Part shown: positions 13,101-26,138 of the stretch, piece by piece
Layout of the letters: each line of letters starts with the position of its first letter
Position numbering within the stretch: position 1 is the stretch's first letter
NCBI GenBank assembly: GCA_019096065.1
Contig: JAGUCH010000001.1
Coordinates: 9,238,001-9,302,000, forward strand
Direction of reading: 5' to 3'
Source: Paracyclopina nana
Lineage: Eukaryota > Arthropoda > Copepoda > Cyclopoida > Cyclopettidae
DNA length: 64,000 nt
The notes under the pieces: generated by a model
What the model saw: only the letters and a program-made list of their open reading frames with translations
What the model was told of the DNA's origin: nothing
Database searches by the model: none
Program-made: the position numbers and the translations under genes

Positions 13101-16100
13101 GCTCTCGCCGTACGCGCAGACAAATTGTGGCAAGAGAAAACAGGTATTTTGGCGCAAAACAACCAAAGCTACACGTCGTGGGGTACTTAAATAAGCATAC
13201 CATCCTCATACCCGAGTAGATACATGATGGTCCTCGCTAAAAGAACGCCAAATTAGAATTCTCGAAAGGGCTCTCGGATTTTCCTTCGGCGTCGTTAGAA
13301 GACAAAGTCAAAAGTCATGCATAAAGTAGACTCAATTTTGAAGCTGTTCACAAGTTGGCAAATACTAGCTTGCAGTATGCTAATTTGATATCTGAAATTC
13401 CGCCAAGATCAATTTCCATTCGATTCGTCATGAATCGTGAATTCACGGCAATTTTGCTCCCATTTTGACACGGTCAAAAGATGCGCGTGATACCAATTCG
13501 AAAAGGCAGTAAAAAACGCGGCGCAGATGATAAAATCGGGTCTATAGCCGCTACCATGCACTCAAGCCGGCAATTTTGACCCTTTTTTCAACCTGCTCGT
13601 AATGCCATGTCTGGGGTGAAATTACCAATGCCTTGCTGTTTAACCCTCATACTAGTATTCATAACCATGTTTAAAGGCCATCATTTCGTCAGGTCCGAAG
13701 TCCCGTTAAAACGTTCTTTTAAGCGTGGACACAATGCAGTTTCTTTGCGTAGCTGTCTGAATCGAAATATCATGTCCGTACAAAGGGCTGAGCATGCACT
13801 TCATTAGGCTTTATTGGAAGCCGAAACGCGCACCATCATCAAAGGGAAACAAAACCTTTTGACGTCTACCAAAGTTGAGTGGTCTCTCTCTCTTTTTTCA
13901 GACGGGTCACACAGCGCTCCAACGTTCCGCAGCCGAGGGACATTACGAAGTCGCCAAGCAACTCATAAGTCGTGGATGTCCAATTGATCACCAGGATGAC
14001 ATTGTAAGTTTTCTGCTTTACCACTAATTTGTCGCGGAGTTTTGCGCAGAAATGCATTCGCCTTTTTATGGCTGGGAAAGCATCCACGCTTAGCTTTAAA
14101 AGCGTCCTCGTGAAATGTGTTCGGGGAAGCAAACGTTGGAATATGGTGATGCTATACATACGCATGTGCGCTAATGGACGCAATTAGGTGGTGATTGTTG
14201 GCGAATGATTAACTGGTTGGGGCGGTTGCCAGATGTAGTTAAGAGTCAATTTATGCAAAAAGCCTGCTTGTACGTGCGGTGGAACCATCGCTTGACCTCT
14301 TGCGTTGATCAGCATGCTCAGCACAGTGGCTTGGGTTTGGGTTTCAAGTTTGCACCTTCACAAATTGTCATCTTGGTGTTTTCAGCCTGGTCATTCTCGA
14401 ATCAAATGTCAAGAGCCCAAAGCGGGTTTCTCGTGAGAGTGCTAATAGCCATGGCAAAGCTCAAAATTACCATATAACATGGCCTCTTTCAATTACACCT
14501 TCTAATTTGCAAATGGATCCTTTGAGCAGCTTCTCTTTGATTCAGAGATAGAAATCAGGCTCTTTTTTAAATTACGAAATCCACTGTGAAATTGAAATAA
14601 AATTGTCTGGACAAAAACAGGCAGGAATGAGAGATGCTCACTCAAGATTATCCATCATGGTAAAGTGAACAACAGAGTATTTGATTCTTGCTAGAAAATG
14701 CAACAAAGAGAAGTCTCATTTTCACTCTCACATCATACTATGTCGTAGAAAAAAGGCCTAATGAAAAGGATTTCCTTCTACCATTTCTTCTTCCTCTACA
14801 TCTGATTTGCTCGCAGTTATAATAACTAGCATACTATACGAGGAGAAGCTCTTTTTTTTCTTTGTAGGCCGCGGCCAATTTTTAACAAGACAAATGGCTT
14901 TTCAAGAAGTGTTGCTCGCGGTTTTCATTGTTCTTTTAACCGGATATTTCCCCACTGTGCAGGCTCAATCCTTTAGACAATGAGCCTGACATTTTCAACA
15001 ACCACTTGAAGGTGCACTGGGGGAAAACTGCGAGTTGCAAAACAATTACTTCGTCTCAAGTTGTTGAAGGGTCACTCTTGAGCCGCCTCATTCACATTTT
15101 TAAGCTTGTTGGCCTTTTTTCGGGCGACTTTTCCGACAGTGACTTGTGCGGTCTTGAGTAGATAAAAGGCTGACAAGCCGTAATCATCTTCATTGTTGAT
15201 AAAAATGGCAGAATGTGGCGGTGTAATTTTTGTGAAACAAGCTTTACTATAGTAGCTTCGAAATTGTGTCCGGTCAGCCTTTACTTGGCAGCCCAACGTC
15301 GTAATTTGCTTTGATAAATATCAAGTCATTTCAGCTGATTATAGAGAATGCCGAGGCGCTTTATTTTTATCCAGAATGATCCTAACTATGACCAACTGCT
15401 ACATAGAGTTTCTCTCATTCCGGAACGAATTAACTTAGCTGGAAATGCCATAATTTTAGTCTCTCGCTGAAATGGCCAAAAATTGTGTGTCCACAAGATT
15501 TGCATTTCATGAGAATTCGTGGAATGCGCTGGTTAAGCTATCATCATGCTGATGCTTATAATCTGCCAGTTTAGAGTCTATATAATTCAGTGCATTGAAA
15601 GGGCTCAGAACTGCATTTTTGGGCAGCTGAAAAAGGTCCAGCATAGCTCGAGTTCTTTGAGTGCTTTTAACAGCACAACCACATTGTGTGACCATTGTCA
15701 GCGAGAAAACAAGACCGAAATAATCGCTTTTGTCAATTAGTGTGAGGTCAGATGGTCGAGCAACAAAGGCTCATAATTCACCAATACAAAGCTTTGGCAC
15801 TTAAAAAGTTGATCTCTATTTTGGTGGGAAAAGCGAAGATTAACTTTCCATAAAACATGGCACCTTTTTATGGTCAGCAGCACGCTAGGTGGTCTCATTT
15901 TGATTCGATTCAAAGGGCAAAATTTGAACCTAGGTGGGGACACAGTGGCAAATTCTGAGATTCTAAAATTGAATCGAGGCTGGCAACTCTCTTGATTACC
16001 CCGCAAGACTGCCATATAGCACAGTGGGTGGTTTTGGCCAACTTTAGTTACTGAAGCATAAATTACAGCACAACAACTTTTTTATGATGTCACTTTTACG

Positions 16101-19100
16101 AACGGATTGTCTATTCTGCACCGCGCGGCTTTTTTATTATTGCCATATTTATTACGCAGCAGCATTCGGAGCAGACAGTATTAGCCCAATCAATTTCCAT
16201 AATTTCAAGGCTTTTGCCTAGGTGGAAGATCAAGATTGGCGTTGGGGTCACGCGTATGTCGTCGATCTGATAATATTCGTGGCTGCTGTCCAATACATTA
16301 TCCAGGACACAATTGAGTAAAAAATGTCTTATCTTTACAGCATGGAAACACCGCTCTGCACGAGGCCGCCTGGAAAGGCTTCAGTCGCACAGTGGAGATT
16401 TTGTGCAAGAACAAGTCTAATTACTATTTGCGAAATCGAGGCGGCTTCTCACCCCTCCACTTGTGCTGCCAAAACGGACACAACGAGTCGTGTCGAATGC
16501 TCCTGCGCGCAGGCTGCAAGCCCAACATCAAGAACAACGTAAGTAATGTGTTTCTGTACTGATCGTTCCCAAGAACGCACAACTTCAAGATTTCGTGGTA
16601 ACCTTCGATTTGCCTACTCCTCTTCTGTCATTATCGTAGGCTTCTCGTGATTGGAGCTGGCATTATTTTCCGTTTTATCTGCAATTATCACGGAGTGCGG
16701 AGATAAAGCCTCCATTTCCCGCGAAACCACTCTTGCAATAATTAGTAGCTTTGTGAAGGACCTTCCCACCCAGGAAAACCTCTTCGACATGACATCTCCG
16801 AGATCTCATCAAAGCCTCAAGTTCATACTTGTCGCACCACCCATCAAATTGACGAGATGACTATGATGATGATGATGACCATAATAATGATGGTAGTTGT
16901 CCAGATACCATCAATTCCTTTGTGGATGCTCACAACATTTGTCAGGCCTCGTGCCACTCACTGTGACAAAGACAAAATTACCACCACAAGGAACAAAGGG
17001 GGGAAAATCAGCGCGGTTCGCGTTGAAATCTCCCATTTTTCACATTCTCGTTATCTAGCTTTTAATAAGAGAGGCGGCGCTCATAATAATTATTTAGTAG
17101 CGATTGTGACTCTCACAGATCCGATCTTTTGGAGCCTTTTAATGGCCTCGATATTTTCACGAGAAGCCATTAGCTCATTTCTAGTCGATATCATCTAACT
17201 TAATCAGAAATAATTGGGATGCCTCCAGCATAATCACGAAAAACTGTGAGATTCTACTGAGAAGATGGATGGCTACTTGATGATGGAAAATTCATCAGAA
17301 AACCAGCTGCATCATCGCCAAATTACTCTGCAGACCTGTCTCTCGTCCAGTCTCGTCGCTCTCATGACCCAAAAAATGATTTCCTTTGTGGAAGCAGTTA
17401 AAATGTTGCATACATACGCAAAAGAAAGGCTTGGGAGTGCACCATCATCCTACCTTGACTAGTGGACAATCCCCACTTATTCGAAGCCATTTTCTGAGTG
17501 CGCGAAGGTAGCCAAGTTGGTTTTTCTCGGCGAAAAAACTCTCTCGGTCGGCTTGTTAGTCAAGTCTGCACTCATATTTCTGACAGGAGTATTGGAGGCA
17601 CCCTGTTGCGTTCTTGGCATTTGTGCCCATTCTATTCTACTCCTGTCACTCAACCAAGCATGAGGTGTTTATGCCTCGACTTTACGGCCTCACCTCGCCT
17701 AGCTCACCACACACACAACTTATATAATGAATTGTTGAAGCCATTATTGTGGCTGCTTCGGCCGACTCACTTTCCTTTGTGCCGCTGCTGCTGCTGATAA
17801 AAGTTAAAGCTGAGAGCTGTTGTCCAAGTGTCTGAACCGGATCGAAAATCACCCCATCCCTTTTTTACGCTGATGAGCTGGCACGATTTGTCTCGTTGTC
17901 GACAGTGGTTTTTCCTCCAGTCAATTTGACGGCTTAATCTGTTGAATTGGCTGACTTAAACTAATGCACGGCAATGTTTGCCAACCCATTAAAGGTCATC
18001 TTAGGGAGCCTTTTTTGCTCGACTCAATTGGAATTTCAAGTCTCTATTTGGAGATGCTGACTCCATCTTCTGCGTGCGGTCCATCAGCAGCAGCAATCGT
18101 AGCTCAGTATAAATCGGTTTTCCCCTTATCTAGAGAGAGCCCAGAATTTCGGAGCATTTTATCAATCAAGCTAATGGCGTTGTTTTATTGCTTTCCAGTA
18201 TGGAGACACTCCACTGCATACTGCATCTCGGTATGGCCATGCTGGAGTGGCCAGGATTCTCATCTCTGCATCTTCCAATCCCAACCTCCAAAACAAGGTA
18301 AGAAGGTTCTTTCCACTACTACTATTATATCTGGATCAGATAAGACATCTTTTTACTTCTCTTGTCATTGACCTCTCGACTGACGTTACTTTTGATGAGT
18401 TGACATTGACTCGGTTCACGCTTCTATCATGGCATTTTTCTAATCCGGACCTTTTGGGACTAGCCCAGCTCTTTGCGAGAAGGTTGCGCTTTTGTAGCAC
18501 TTTATAAGGGCGTGTGTTTCTTTTCTGACCTGTGTAATGACACCTTTGTCGATGGCCATTAATCAAAATATTTGTGTGGTTTTTTGCCTCTGCCGTAGTA
18601 TCAAAGCTTGTATCAAAACCAGCCTATGTGTAAAGACCGACTCAGGCATATGTTTAGCAGGCTCACATGTGGGCTGAAGATGTCACTAATTTGTGAATGC
18701 TGAGATTGCAACGTGTTTTTTAACCACGGCGGGGCCTAGGCGTGTGATTACTATTGTGCCTGTCTTATTTTGTTTGGGGTGTTGAGAAGACAAATGTTCA
18801 TGTTCCATATTTAAAGGTGGGCAATCCATCAGGTTTGAACATGGCCAAGTAGACTGCATGATCGATCAGGCAATGTTCACTGGCCAAAAATTCACGTAAA
18901 TTGGGCATGAGAAGCTGTCAGCATCAGTTTCAAATATCCCCTCAGGGCCAGCTGATCAAAAGTCAAGTAGTCAAATTGGGTGAAAGTCATCGGACAACCT
19001 CTATTTTTATCCATCTTGGGCACGAGATTGCCCACGCAGAGCTTAGGCATTTGCTAACAAACCTTGACAGAAAAATCCTCGGATTGCCAAATTGGAAATT

Positions 19101-22100
19101 GAAAGGTGATCAAAGCATTTAATTCGAAGATTCTGAAGTAACGTCGAAATGCTCAATTTCAAGGTGATTTTAGACGATCCTTAAGCAGCAGTCGCACTTT
19201 TCATTCGTTCCACCTCTTTTCGTCGTACTTGACGAGAAATAATGCGAGCCTGGAGAAAAGTGTCTACTGTACTACTACAATTTAGATAAGGAAAAGGCAA
19301 TTTGTGATCATTAAGCTTGCTCACTATCAACAAAAGTTGCTGAACATTTTGATAAATGGATTGCTGAGAGCTTTACCACTGCTAAAGGTCATCAAAGGGT
19401 TTGGCTCAAAATTGGAGCGAGTCATTTGTCAAAAGAAGTTTCTATGCTTGCAAGATGGCAATTTCAGATTTACATTGCCAAATGGAACTTCATTTTCTGG
19501 CCAAAATTGAGATTACCATCACACACTACGGGGCCTATTATCCTAAAATGCAGTTCCTTCACTAACTACTTTTTTGCCCTCTGTCGGCCCTGAGTGCATA
19601 AACAGCAGCAGAGATCTGTTTAGAGTAATTCATGGGGCACCAGCCATTTTCGAGGCCAATTTTAGCTCTCTTCTTGGTCAGGCCCACAGGCAACCAGTGG
19701 AATCTTGTAATAATGCTCGCTACTGATCGTGATGGAGCCCAGGTTTTTGCATTTCCAATCTGATTCGAATTTTGGAAATGCTACAAATTACAGTTTCTCT
19801 CGGAGCACAAAAATAGCTCTCCAAGAAAATGGCAGTTGCATCCGAGCGCTGTACGCACATTTTCTACGCGTTCTTAGCTTGGTACTCAAAATTATTGCTC
19901 TGTGCAGGGGTAATAATTCATTCTCATATTAATCACAGAGCATCCAGCTAACGCTGCTCTTGTCAAGCAAGGAGGCTTATTATTAGTTAGAGAAGTTCAC
20001 ACTCACTCGAGTATCTCTTTGATGGGGCCTGAAGAAACGCTAACGTTGAAGAAAAAGGTCTGGAGCATATCACGGTTATTCCCATATTCAACGCCCACTG
20101 TGCAAGAATTTGTTTACTGCTCTTCAAGCCAAGGTTTCACACGATAGAGGAGAACTTTTGTTTGACTTTTCAATTTTGTGAAATGCACAACATCTTCTGA
20201 ACCTCAGTTTCACATGGAATGCTGAGAAAAAGGCGAAATGCAGCTGAAATAGCCACGCAGCAATCTTCTCATGTGTATATAGAGCGAAGTGAAGAAAAGC
20301 TTACCTAATTTATAATTGGTAATGTTAGGCTGGCTGCTGTCGCTTGATAAACGCTTTTATTTTTCAGCTCGAATGATAATTTACAGCCTGGTATACATTT
20401 TTGAGAGCTGCATTCTAGGCCTGATTTATGAAGCATTTTTGACCTAGCTCCAGATTGGTTGCGAGATTAGGAACTATCTTATGCATTCTAAGCTTGAAAG
20501 TGCACCCAAAAATGAGCCGGCTCTGACAAATTATCTTTTGGTGGGATCAATTTTCTTGCGATTTTTCATTTCTTATGTAAATGGTAAAAAAAGTTAGTTA
20601 GTAGCCTTTCGGCCCGTTTATTGCGCCGCAGGGGCCCAAAATTCATTCGAACGGCCCAGGCCGAAGCGAAACTTTTTAATGTGCTTGTCTTTAAAACGCA
20701 ACTCGTAAATCAGACAGCTATAGCCAGGAAAATGCAGCGTTGACTTGGGTGTAACTTGATCATTGTCAATTCAAATAATGCATTAGCTTGTAGCCTTCTT
20801 GAAATGAAGCATCTAATCGGGCACTTTTATTCAGCAAAAACTTGCCTTAAAAATATCTTGGAGGTACTACAAGTATTTTTCATTTTTTCGCCCTCATCAG
20901 GAAATTCAATCTTATTTAATGGTCTTTGGGGTTATGCTGTAATGTCTATTCTCTGCGGCGGTTAACTGAGGTTGAAGTCTAAATTGGCACCGTAGAGAAA
21001 TTGACCTCTCAAAGCGTGCATCCCATAAGATTTCTTGGCTTTTTTATTGGTTTTCACATCCTTTTCGAGCGAGGGACCCAATTCCTGCCATGTCTTATTC
21101 CACTTCGTTTTGGAGCGAAAACACTAGCAGAATTTTCTTTCTTTCTCGCTTAATCGATAATTCAAATTGTGACTTCTTCTGAATCTTGATATTCCCATTC
21201 TGGCCCACAATGTGATTTTGTCGCTAATTTGTTTAGAGCATTTGAAAGGAATTTGGACTTTTCTTCTTGACAAATGGTGGATCATAATGATGCCGATATC
21301 AATCCAAGCTGAGATGGAAACCCTGCCGAGATTTTATACGGGTAGCACTTCTTCTCAGCAAAAGCCAATTTTCAAAGAATTTTCACTTTAGTTAAGGCGG
21401 GAAACGGGATATTTGCCATTTCCTTTCATGAAAAGTAAAATCCAGCAACAGGAAGTATTTTCCAATGATTGAGGTTTTGCATGTTCAAGTTCAACTACGT
21501 ACGATGAGAGGTTGAGTGATTCCCATTTTGCTTTTTTGAGCAAGTTTGAAAAAATTGACTTTTACGCTAAATGCTAAAGGCTCGTCATAATTACTTTTAA
21601 TGATCGATGCAACGCTTTTCATGGAAGCTCGCGTATTAATCGTCAATTTGTATTCAATTGTCCACGCTGAGGTTTCGTGGCCATAATTGCTCCCATTACG
21701 ACAATTCATATGCATTTTCTAATTAAGCTCATTACTGCTGGTTTGCTTGATCAAAATTTATGGCGCTTTTAAATAAAAGTAGCAAGATAAAATTATAATT
21801 GATATTCTTTCTTGCGCAGAGTGCAAAATCTCTTGTTGCTTGGTAATGGCTCGATGACGAAGCTAAAACCTTTTTTCTCGTCTCCCTACCAAAATGGTAA
21901 TTACGAGCTTTAGAAGTAGGCAGAGCTTTTTTCCACCTCAAAAAGGTGCTGCTGGTCAGAGGCGTTTGAGCTCATTTGTAAAACTTGGGACTTCTTTGAT
22001 TAACCTATATTTATGGCCGAGAGTCATGCACACTGGAGCACAGTGGCAGCTATCTCATATACTATTCTTTATGTTCCATACCAAACGTATTTGTAACGCC

Positions 22101-25100
22101 CACTCGTCAGCGTTTAATTGAGAGCAAAAATTGCTATGAAGACGTAATCAGGTCTGCTGCTGCTTACCAACTACTTCTCCATGGAATCGAATAATGCGTG
22201 TTAAATCTGCGTTAGATTAACAATAGCTTCTGGCCAGATCTCATTAAAAAGCTTCTTCAATATTTAGGGCTCTGCAGCAAAATTAACCTTTCAACTTTTC
22301 TAATAGTGGATCAGGAATTCTTCAGTCCATTTGTTAAATTATCGGCGTTGATGGTCAAAAAGTGGTTAAAATTCCATTTGAGCAGGCATGAAACATCGAT
22401 AAGATTGGTAAAAGGAGTGGAAAATCGTGTTCTCTTGCACGACCTTTCCTTGTTGTAGCATTATCACAATGACCGCAAGGGGAACATCCAGAAAAAGGTG
22501 CTTATCACTTTTTCCATGCCAAAAGTTTGTTCCCACAATTTGAAGAAGCCACGGTTCATCGTTCTCACGTAGCGTACTAGAATCTTTTTGCAAAGAGTTG
22601 CATCTGAGCCAAGGTTCCTCCTTAATGGGACCAGACTATTGACGGAATTAAACGAGGATAATCACGACATTATTTTTTATCCTGCACAATTGTGCTAGCG
22701 TTGATATACAATTGAAGCTATGAAATAGACAGTAGCGCGCAGATTTTTTATTATCATCATATTTTCCGTAACGATGCATATGTGTATGAATCATGGGATG
22801 ACGTGTCAAAAATGAAGAGCTTATCTGATCGTCGCAATTGTTAAAAGGGCATCATTTAGCTTGCTTTTTAAAGAGTTTCCACAAATACAATGGTTTTTAT
22901 AACCATGCGTAATTGCGGCATTTCTGAGGAATTATTATGGCTTAAATCCTGCCAAATTAGAAGTAGCTGTGGAATAGCCTCACAAGATGTTATCAATCTT
23001 TGACCAGGAGGCACCCGAAAGAGACTAAAAAAGAAGGCGTTGATCCTTCATTACATTGAGATAAGATGGATTACGCTCTGGACGTTTCCCATCAAGTAAA
23101 CTACATTTTTTTCATGGAGCAATAACCAGTTTGGCAGAGACACGCCTTAGTTTTCTAGATCAAAAGAGTAACTGAAATCGACAATTTAACCTTTTTGTGC
23201 TGCACCGAGGGCACTTTCTCTAATGACTTCATTTCAATTAATTGCTGATCCGCAAGCTACGCCCCTCCTTCCCATGACATATGTAGCTGACTAAATTATC
23301 CATGTGTTTTTATGATGAATGTCACCAGACAAACAGCAAGAAAATTATGGGACTAATGCTCTGTTCATCTACAAACTCCTAAAGGAATCGGAACGCGAGA
23401 TTCCTTTGCGCAAAGGAGTTCTCAGTACATAAACTAGCTGCGTAGAGTTGTCATTATGCATGGATTTGTCATAATGCATTCCTTAAGGAACAGTAGATGA
23501 ACAGTATATAAGGGTGTATAATATTTTAGCAACATCAAGTGAATCAAAAAGTGGCTTAATTTCGCCTTTCCTCTCGAATGCTAAGTTCATCCTACTCAAT
23601 GACAAGCAGTAATTTGTTTGTAGGAGCCTCTGAAATTAAAGCAAGCTATGCGCTCTGCAAATTGCCATTTTTCAAATGCATAATTTTCTCGTATCATAGA
23701 GGCTTGCGTGCAATGGTGAATATTTTTCCTTCTTCCTTGCAGAATGGTGATACCCCTCTTCACATTGCCGCTGCAATGGGCCGGAAAAAATTGGTGCGAA
23801 TTTTGCTGGAATCTCCACAAGTTCAGCTTGAGCTGAAAAACCAGCAAAAAGAGACATCGCTAGACATTGCAGTAAGAAAAAACCACCGAGAAATTGCAAC
23901 TTTAATCCGTCAACCTCCACCAGCCAACTTGAAAAATACTGAAGTTGTCAGAGCTGAAATCAATAACATCACGCACGACAGTGAGGAATCCAAGCATAAA
24001 AAGGTAAAGCAAGAATAGGTGCTAAACGGTTGTTTTTTATGTTTGCTAGTATTACGTACTTCGATTTTTTGCTAAGGGCGTCATTGTCAAATGCGGCCAT
24101 CCTTTCCTCAATGTATGTGAGAATCGTAAAAAGCAACTGTGAAGCTGGCAATCGTGTTGCATAAAGTTGACAAGCACACAAAAATATTACAGTGAAAAAA
24201 GAAACTATTTTCGATCAATAACAAGCACAACGAGGCCAAATGGATCATGTATTTAACACAATTTGTATGCTCTCTTTTTTAAGGGAAAAGGGATCAAATT
24301 TAGAAGAAAGGGGCATAAAGGTGAGCCTAAGTGGTCGCCATATGGCTGTCACTATTATCCGGATTTAGCCGAGTTTCCGGATCCCAAAGTGGAAACACTG
24401 CCTGAGGAGCCTTTACAATCCGGAGAGCAATACTTTCTTGATCTGGCTGGCAACATCAAAAAAGGTCCATTAGGCCATGGATCGACATGCTATTGTGCCC
24501 CGTTCATTCACAGGTGAACTATTTTGCAATTGCATTGAATGAGATATTTATGCTATCATCCTTCAAGGTTTGAGCAAAAAATGGACAAAAATAAGAGAGA
24601 CCTGGTAAAACATTTGGAATCCACACACGGCCAACTAGCGAACCGAATAAGCCATCTGGAGAAGAAAACTCGAGATCAGATCTCCAACATGAGCAACTCA
24701 ATCAAGGAAACACTAGCTCAAGAAAGACTCGAATGCCAGGATAGAATGGAACGTAGAGCCATTCGAGACAGAATTGCCATTGACAGAAGTCAAGCTATGA
24801 AGCATTCGTTTTTGAGCCAAGACTTGACTCAATGGATGGAGTCAAGGATGAAGAGCTTGGAAGATTCAGCTTGTCAAAACCAGCAAGAGCACGTGGCACT
24901 TTTAAGGTCACTGCTCAGAGGGTCAAAAAGACGAAAGAGGGCTCTGAGATCCGAGCTGACCTCAGGAGCATTCAGACGGGCTCTCAGTGAGGATGAACAT
25001 GATGAGGATGACGATGAGGCGTTGGAAGGTATCAATGATGATTTCAACCATGAGAACATGGCTCAAAGTGAATACAATTTTCCTGCGTCCACAGTGGTTC

Positions 25101-26002
25101 ATAACACAGAAATACTGCAAGAACGCCTTAGAGGCTTGCACGTATCTGACCATCCAAGATCAAAAGTTATCAGTGAAAGTAGTCAGCCTTCTACTTCCAT
25201 CTCACCCAAACCAATTCCAAGCGTGAGGGTGAGGAGAAACAGCACGGGAGATGAAACCATGCTGTTTTGTGACTTTGGAGACTTCAATACACAAGAACTG
25301 ATTTCAAATCCGGAAGATTTCAGCAACAGGATAGCCAATGATGGTCCGTCATCCCTCAAGCTGGACATTTTAGCTTATAGTACTCATAGTGAGTCTGCCA
25401 GTAGCCATACTTTAAGGCCCATATCGTACAGCCCGGTCTCAGTATCCTCCACAAGCAATGCCTTGTATCAAAACATGAGTTTTGCAGCGAAATCCATTAG
25501 GCATTTGAATGCGCCTCCTCACTTGCCTCCTAAATCACATATTCCTCCACCATACAGACCCCCTCCTCCCCAGTTTTTAAAGAGAACCCCTCATTTGGCG
25601 TTTGATGACGAGCCTTTCCTCAAGAGCCAAACAATCCTTGGAGGAGCCTTTTCAAGCTCAGATGGGGGGTCACACGATTCACACAACGACTCAGGCTACT
25701 GCGTAAGGGGAAGTGGTGGGCCCAGTCCTTCGCTCTCAGGTAACAAAGAGAATTAAAATTAGGATTAAAAGCTAAATTCGTAATTAACAGGGAGTCAAGG
25801 AAGACCAGACAGCCGAGGCCCAACGGTAATTGAAGTACACGAAACGCCTATTCTAACTCTACCTGGCCCTTCAATGAAGCCCTCACTTGGCCCTGTCATT
25901 CCTAATGGTTTTTCGGTTGCTCCTAGAATCAGGCAGCTACAGATGCAATTGGCCCATAACAATCAGAACCCAACATGTGGACCGAGAGGAAGCTTGGTCT
26001 AG
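7114..26002 (+). CDS. dgo: Diego / Diversin (ANKRD6) homologue, ankyrin-repeat planar cell polarity protein
   Basis: This cytoplasmic ankyrin protein of the core planar-cell-polarity complex (Drosophila Diego, vertebrate Diversin/ANKRD6) acts with Prickle, Van Gogh and Dishevelled. Inferred coding exons are 7114-7224, 7425-7523, 13902-14003, 16341-16538, 18199-18297, 23743-24003, 24284-24513, 24568-25739 and 25791-26002. All borders are GT-AG with continuous frame, giving 827 residues, within the family range. The start is the ATG (MNSDDKRLLEA) 22 nt after an acceptor. Eight ankyrin repeats fill about residues 1-265 (ALHLAAEKGH, NTALHEAAWKGF, FSPLHLCCQNGH, DTPLHTASRYGH, DTPLHIAAAMGR). Then come a basic linker, the ANKRD6 signature (YGCHYYPD, SGEQYFLDLAGNIKKGP, CYCAPF), a charged coiled coil and an acidic/proline-rich tail (PPPYRPPPPQF). 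Repeat exons begin and end in phase 0. Two introns of 5-6 kb make up most of the span. Identity is strong; transcription start and end are uncertain. Confidence 0.93.
7524..13901 (+). other. Long second coding intron of diego
   Basis: This 6.4-kb intron lies between ankyrin exons two and three. The sequence is AT-rich, with a particularly AT-rich stretch near 10200-10700. No coding exon, transposon end or known RNA was recognised in it. Confidence 0.6.
16857..16878. repeat. (GAT)n microsatellite in a diego intron
   Basis: Tandem ATG/GAT triplets lie inside the diego intron, with further imperfect copies to about 16895. No function is implied. Confidence 0.7.
18298..23742 (+). other. Long diego intron before the last ankyrin exon
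   Basis: This 5.4-kb AT-rich intron follows the GT donor after 18297 and ends at the acceptor before 23743. The only structure noticed is a short inverted-repeat element at 23361-23504. No coding exon was recognised. Confidence 0.6.
23361..23504. repeat. Short inverted-repeat (MITE-like) element in a diego intron
   Basis: A 144-bp segment begins CTGTTCATCTAC and ends with the exact reverse complement GTAGATGAACAG. Similarity continues inward on both sides around CCT-AAGGAAT. An internal palindrome around CCTTTGCGCAAAGG is also present. No clear target-site duplication flanks it, so it may be an old miniature transposon or simply a fold-back. Confidence 0.4.
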
Positions 26003-26044
26003 TCACAACACCAATTACTCAATCAGTATGCTCATGGATGTATG

Positions 26045-26050
26045 TTTATT
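26045..26050 (-). terminator. Polyadenylation signal of the minus-strand mucin-like gene
   Basis: TTTATT on the plus strand reads AATAAA on the minus strand, 89 nt past the minus-strand stop codon (26139-26141). It is only 43 nt from the diego stop on the other strand, so the two 3' ends almost certainly overlap. Confidence 0.55.
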
Positions 26051-26138
26051 TCTGAAAATATAGTATGTAATGCTCCTTAATTATAATTGCTATGTTATGA
26101 TAAATATCATCATCCGCTTCAAGTTGAACATTGTCTTG

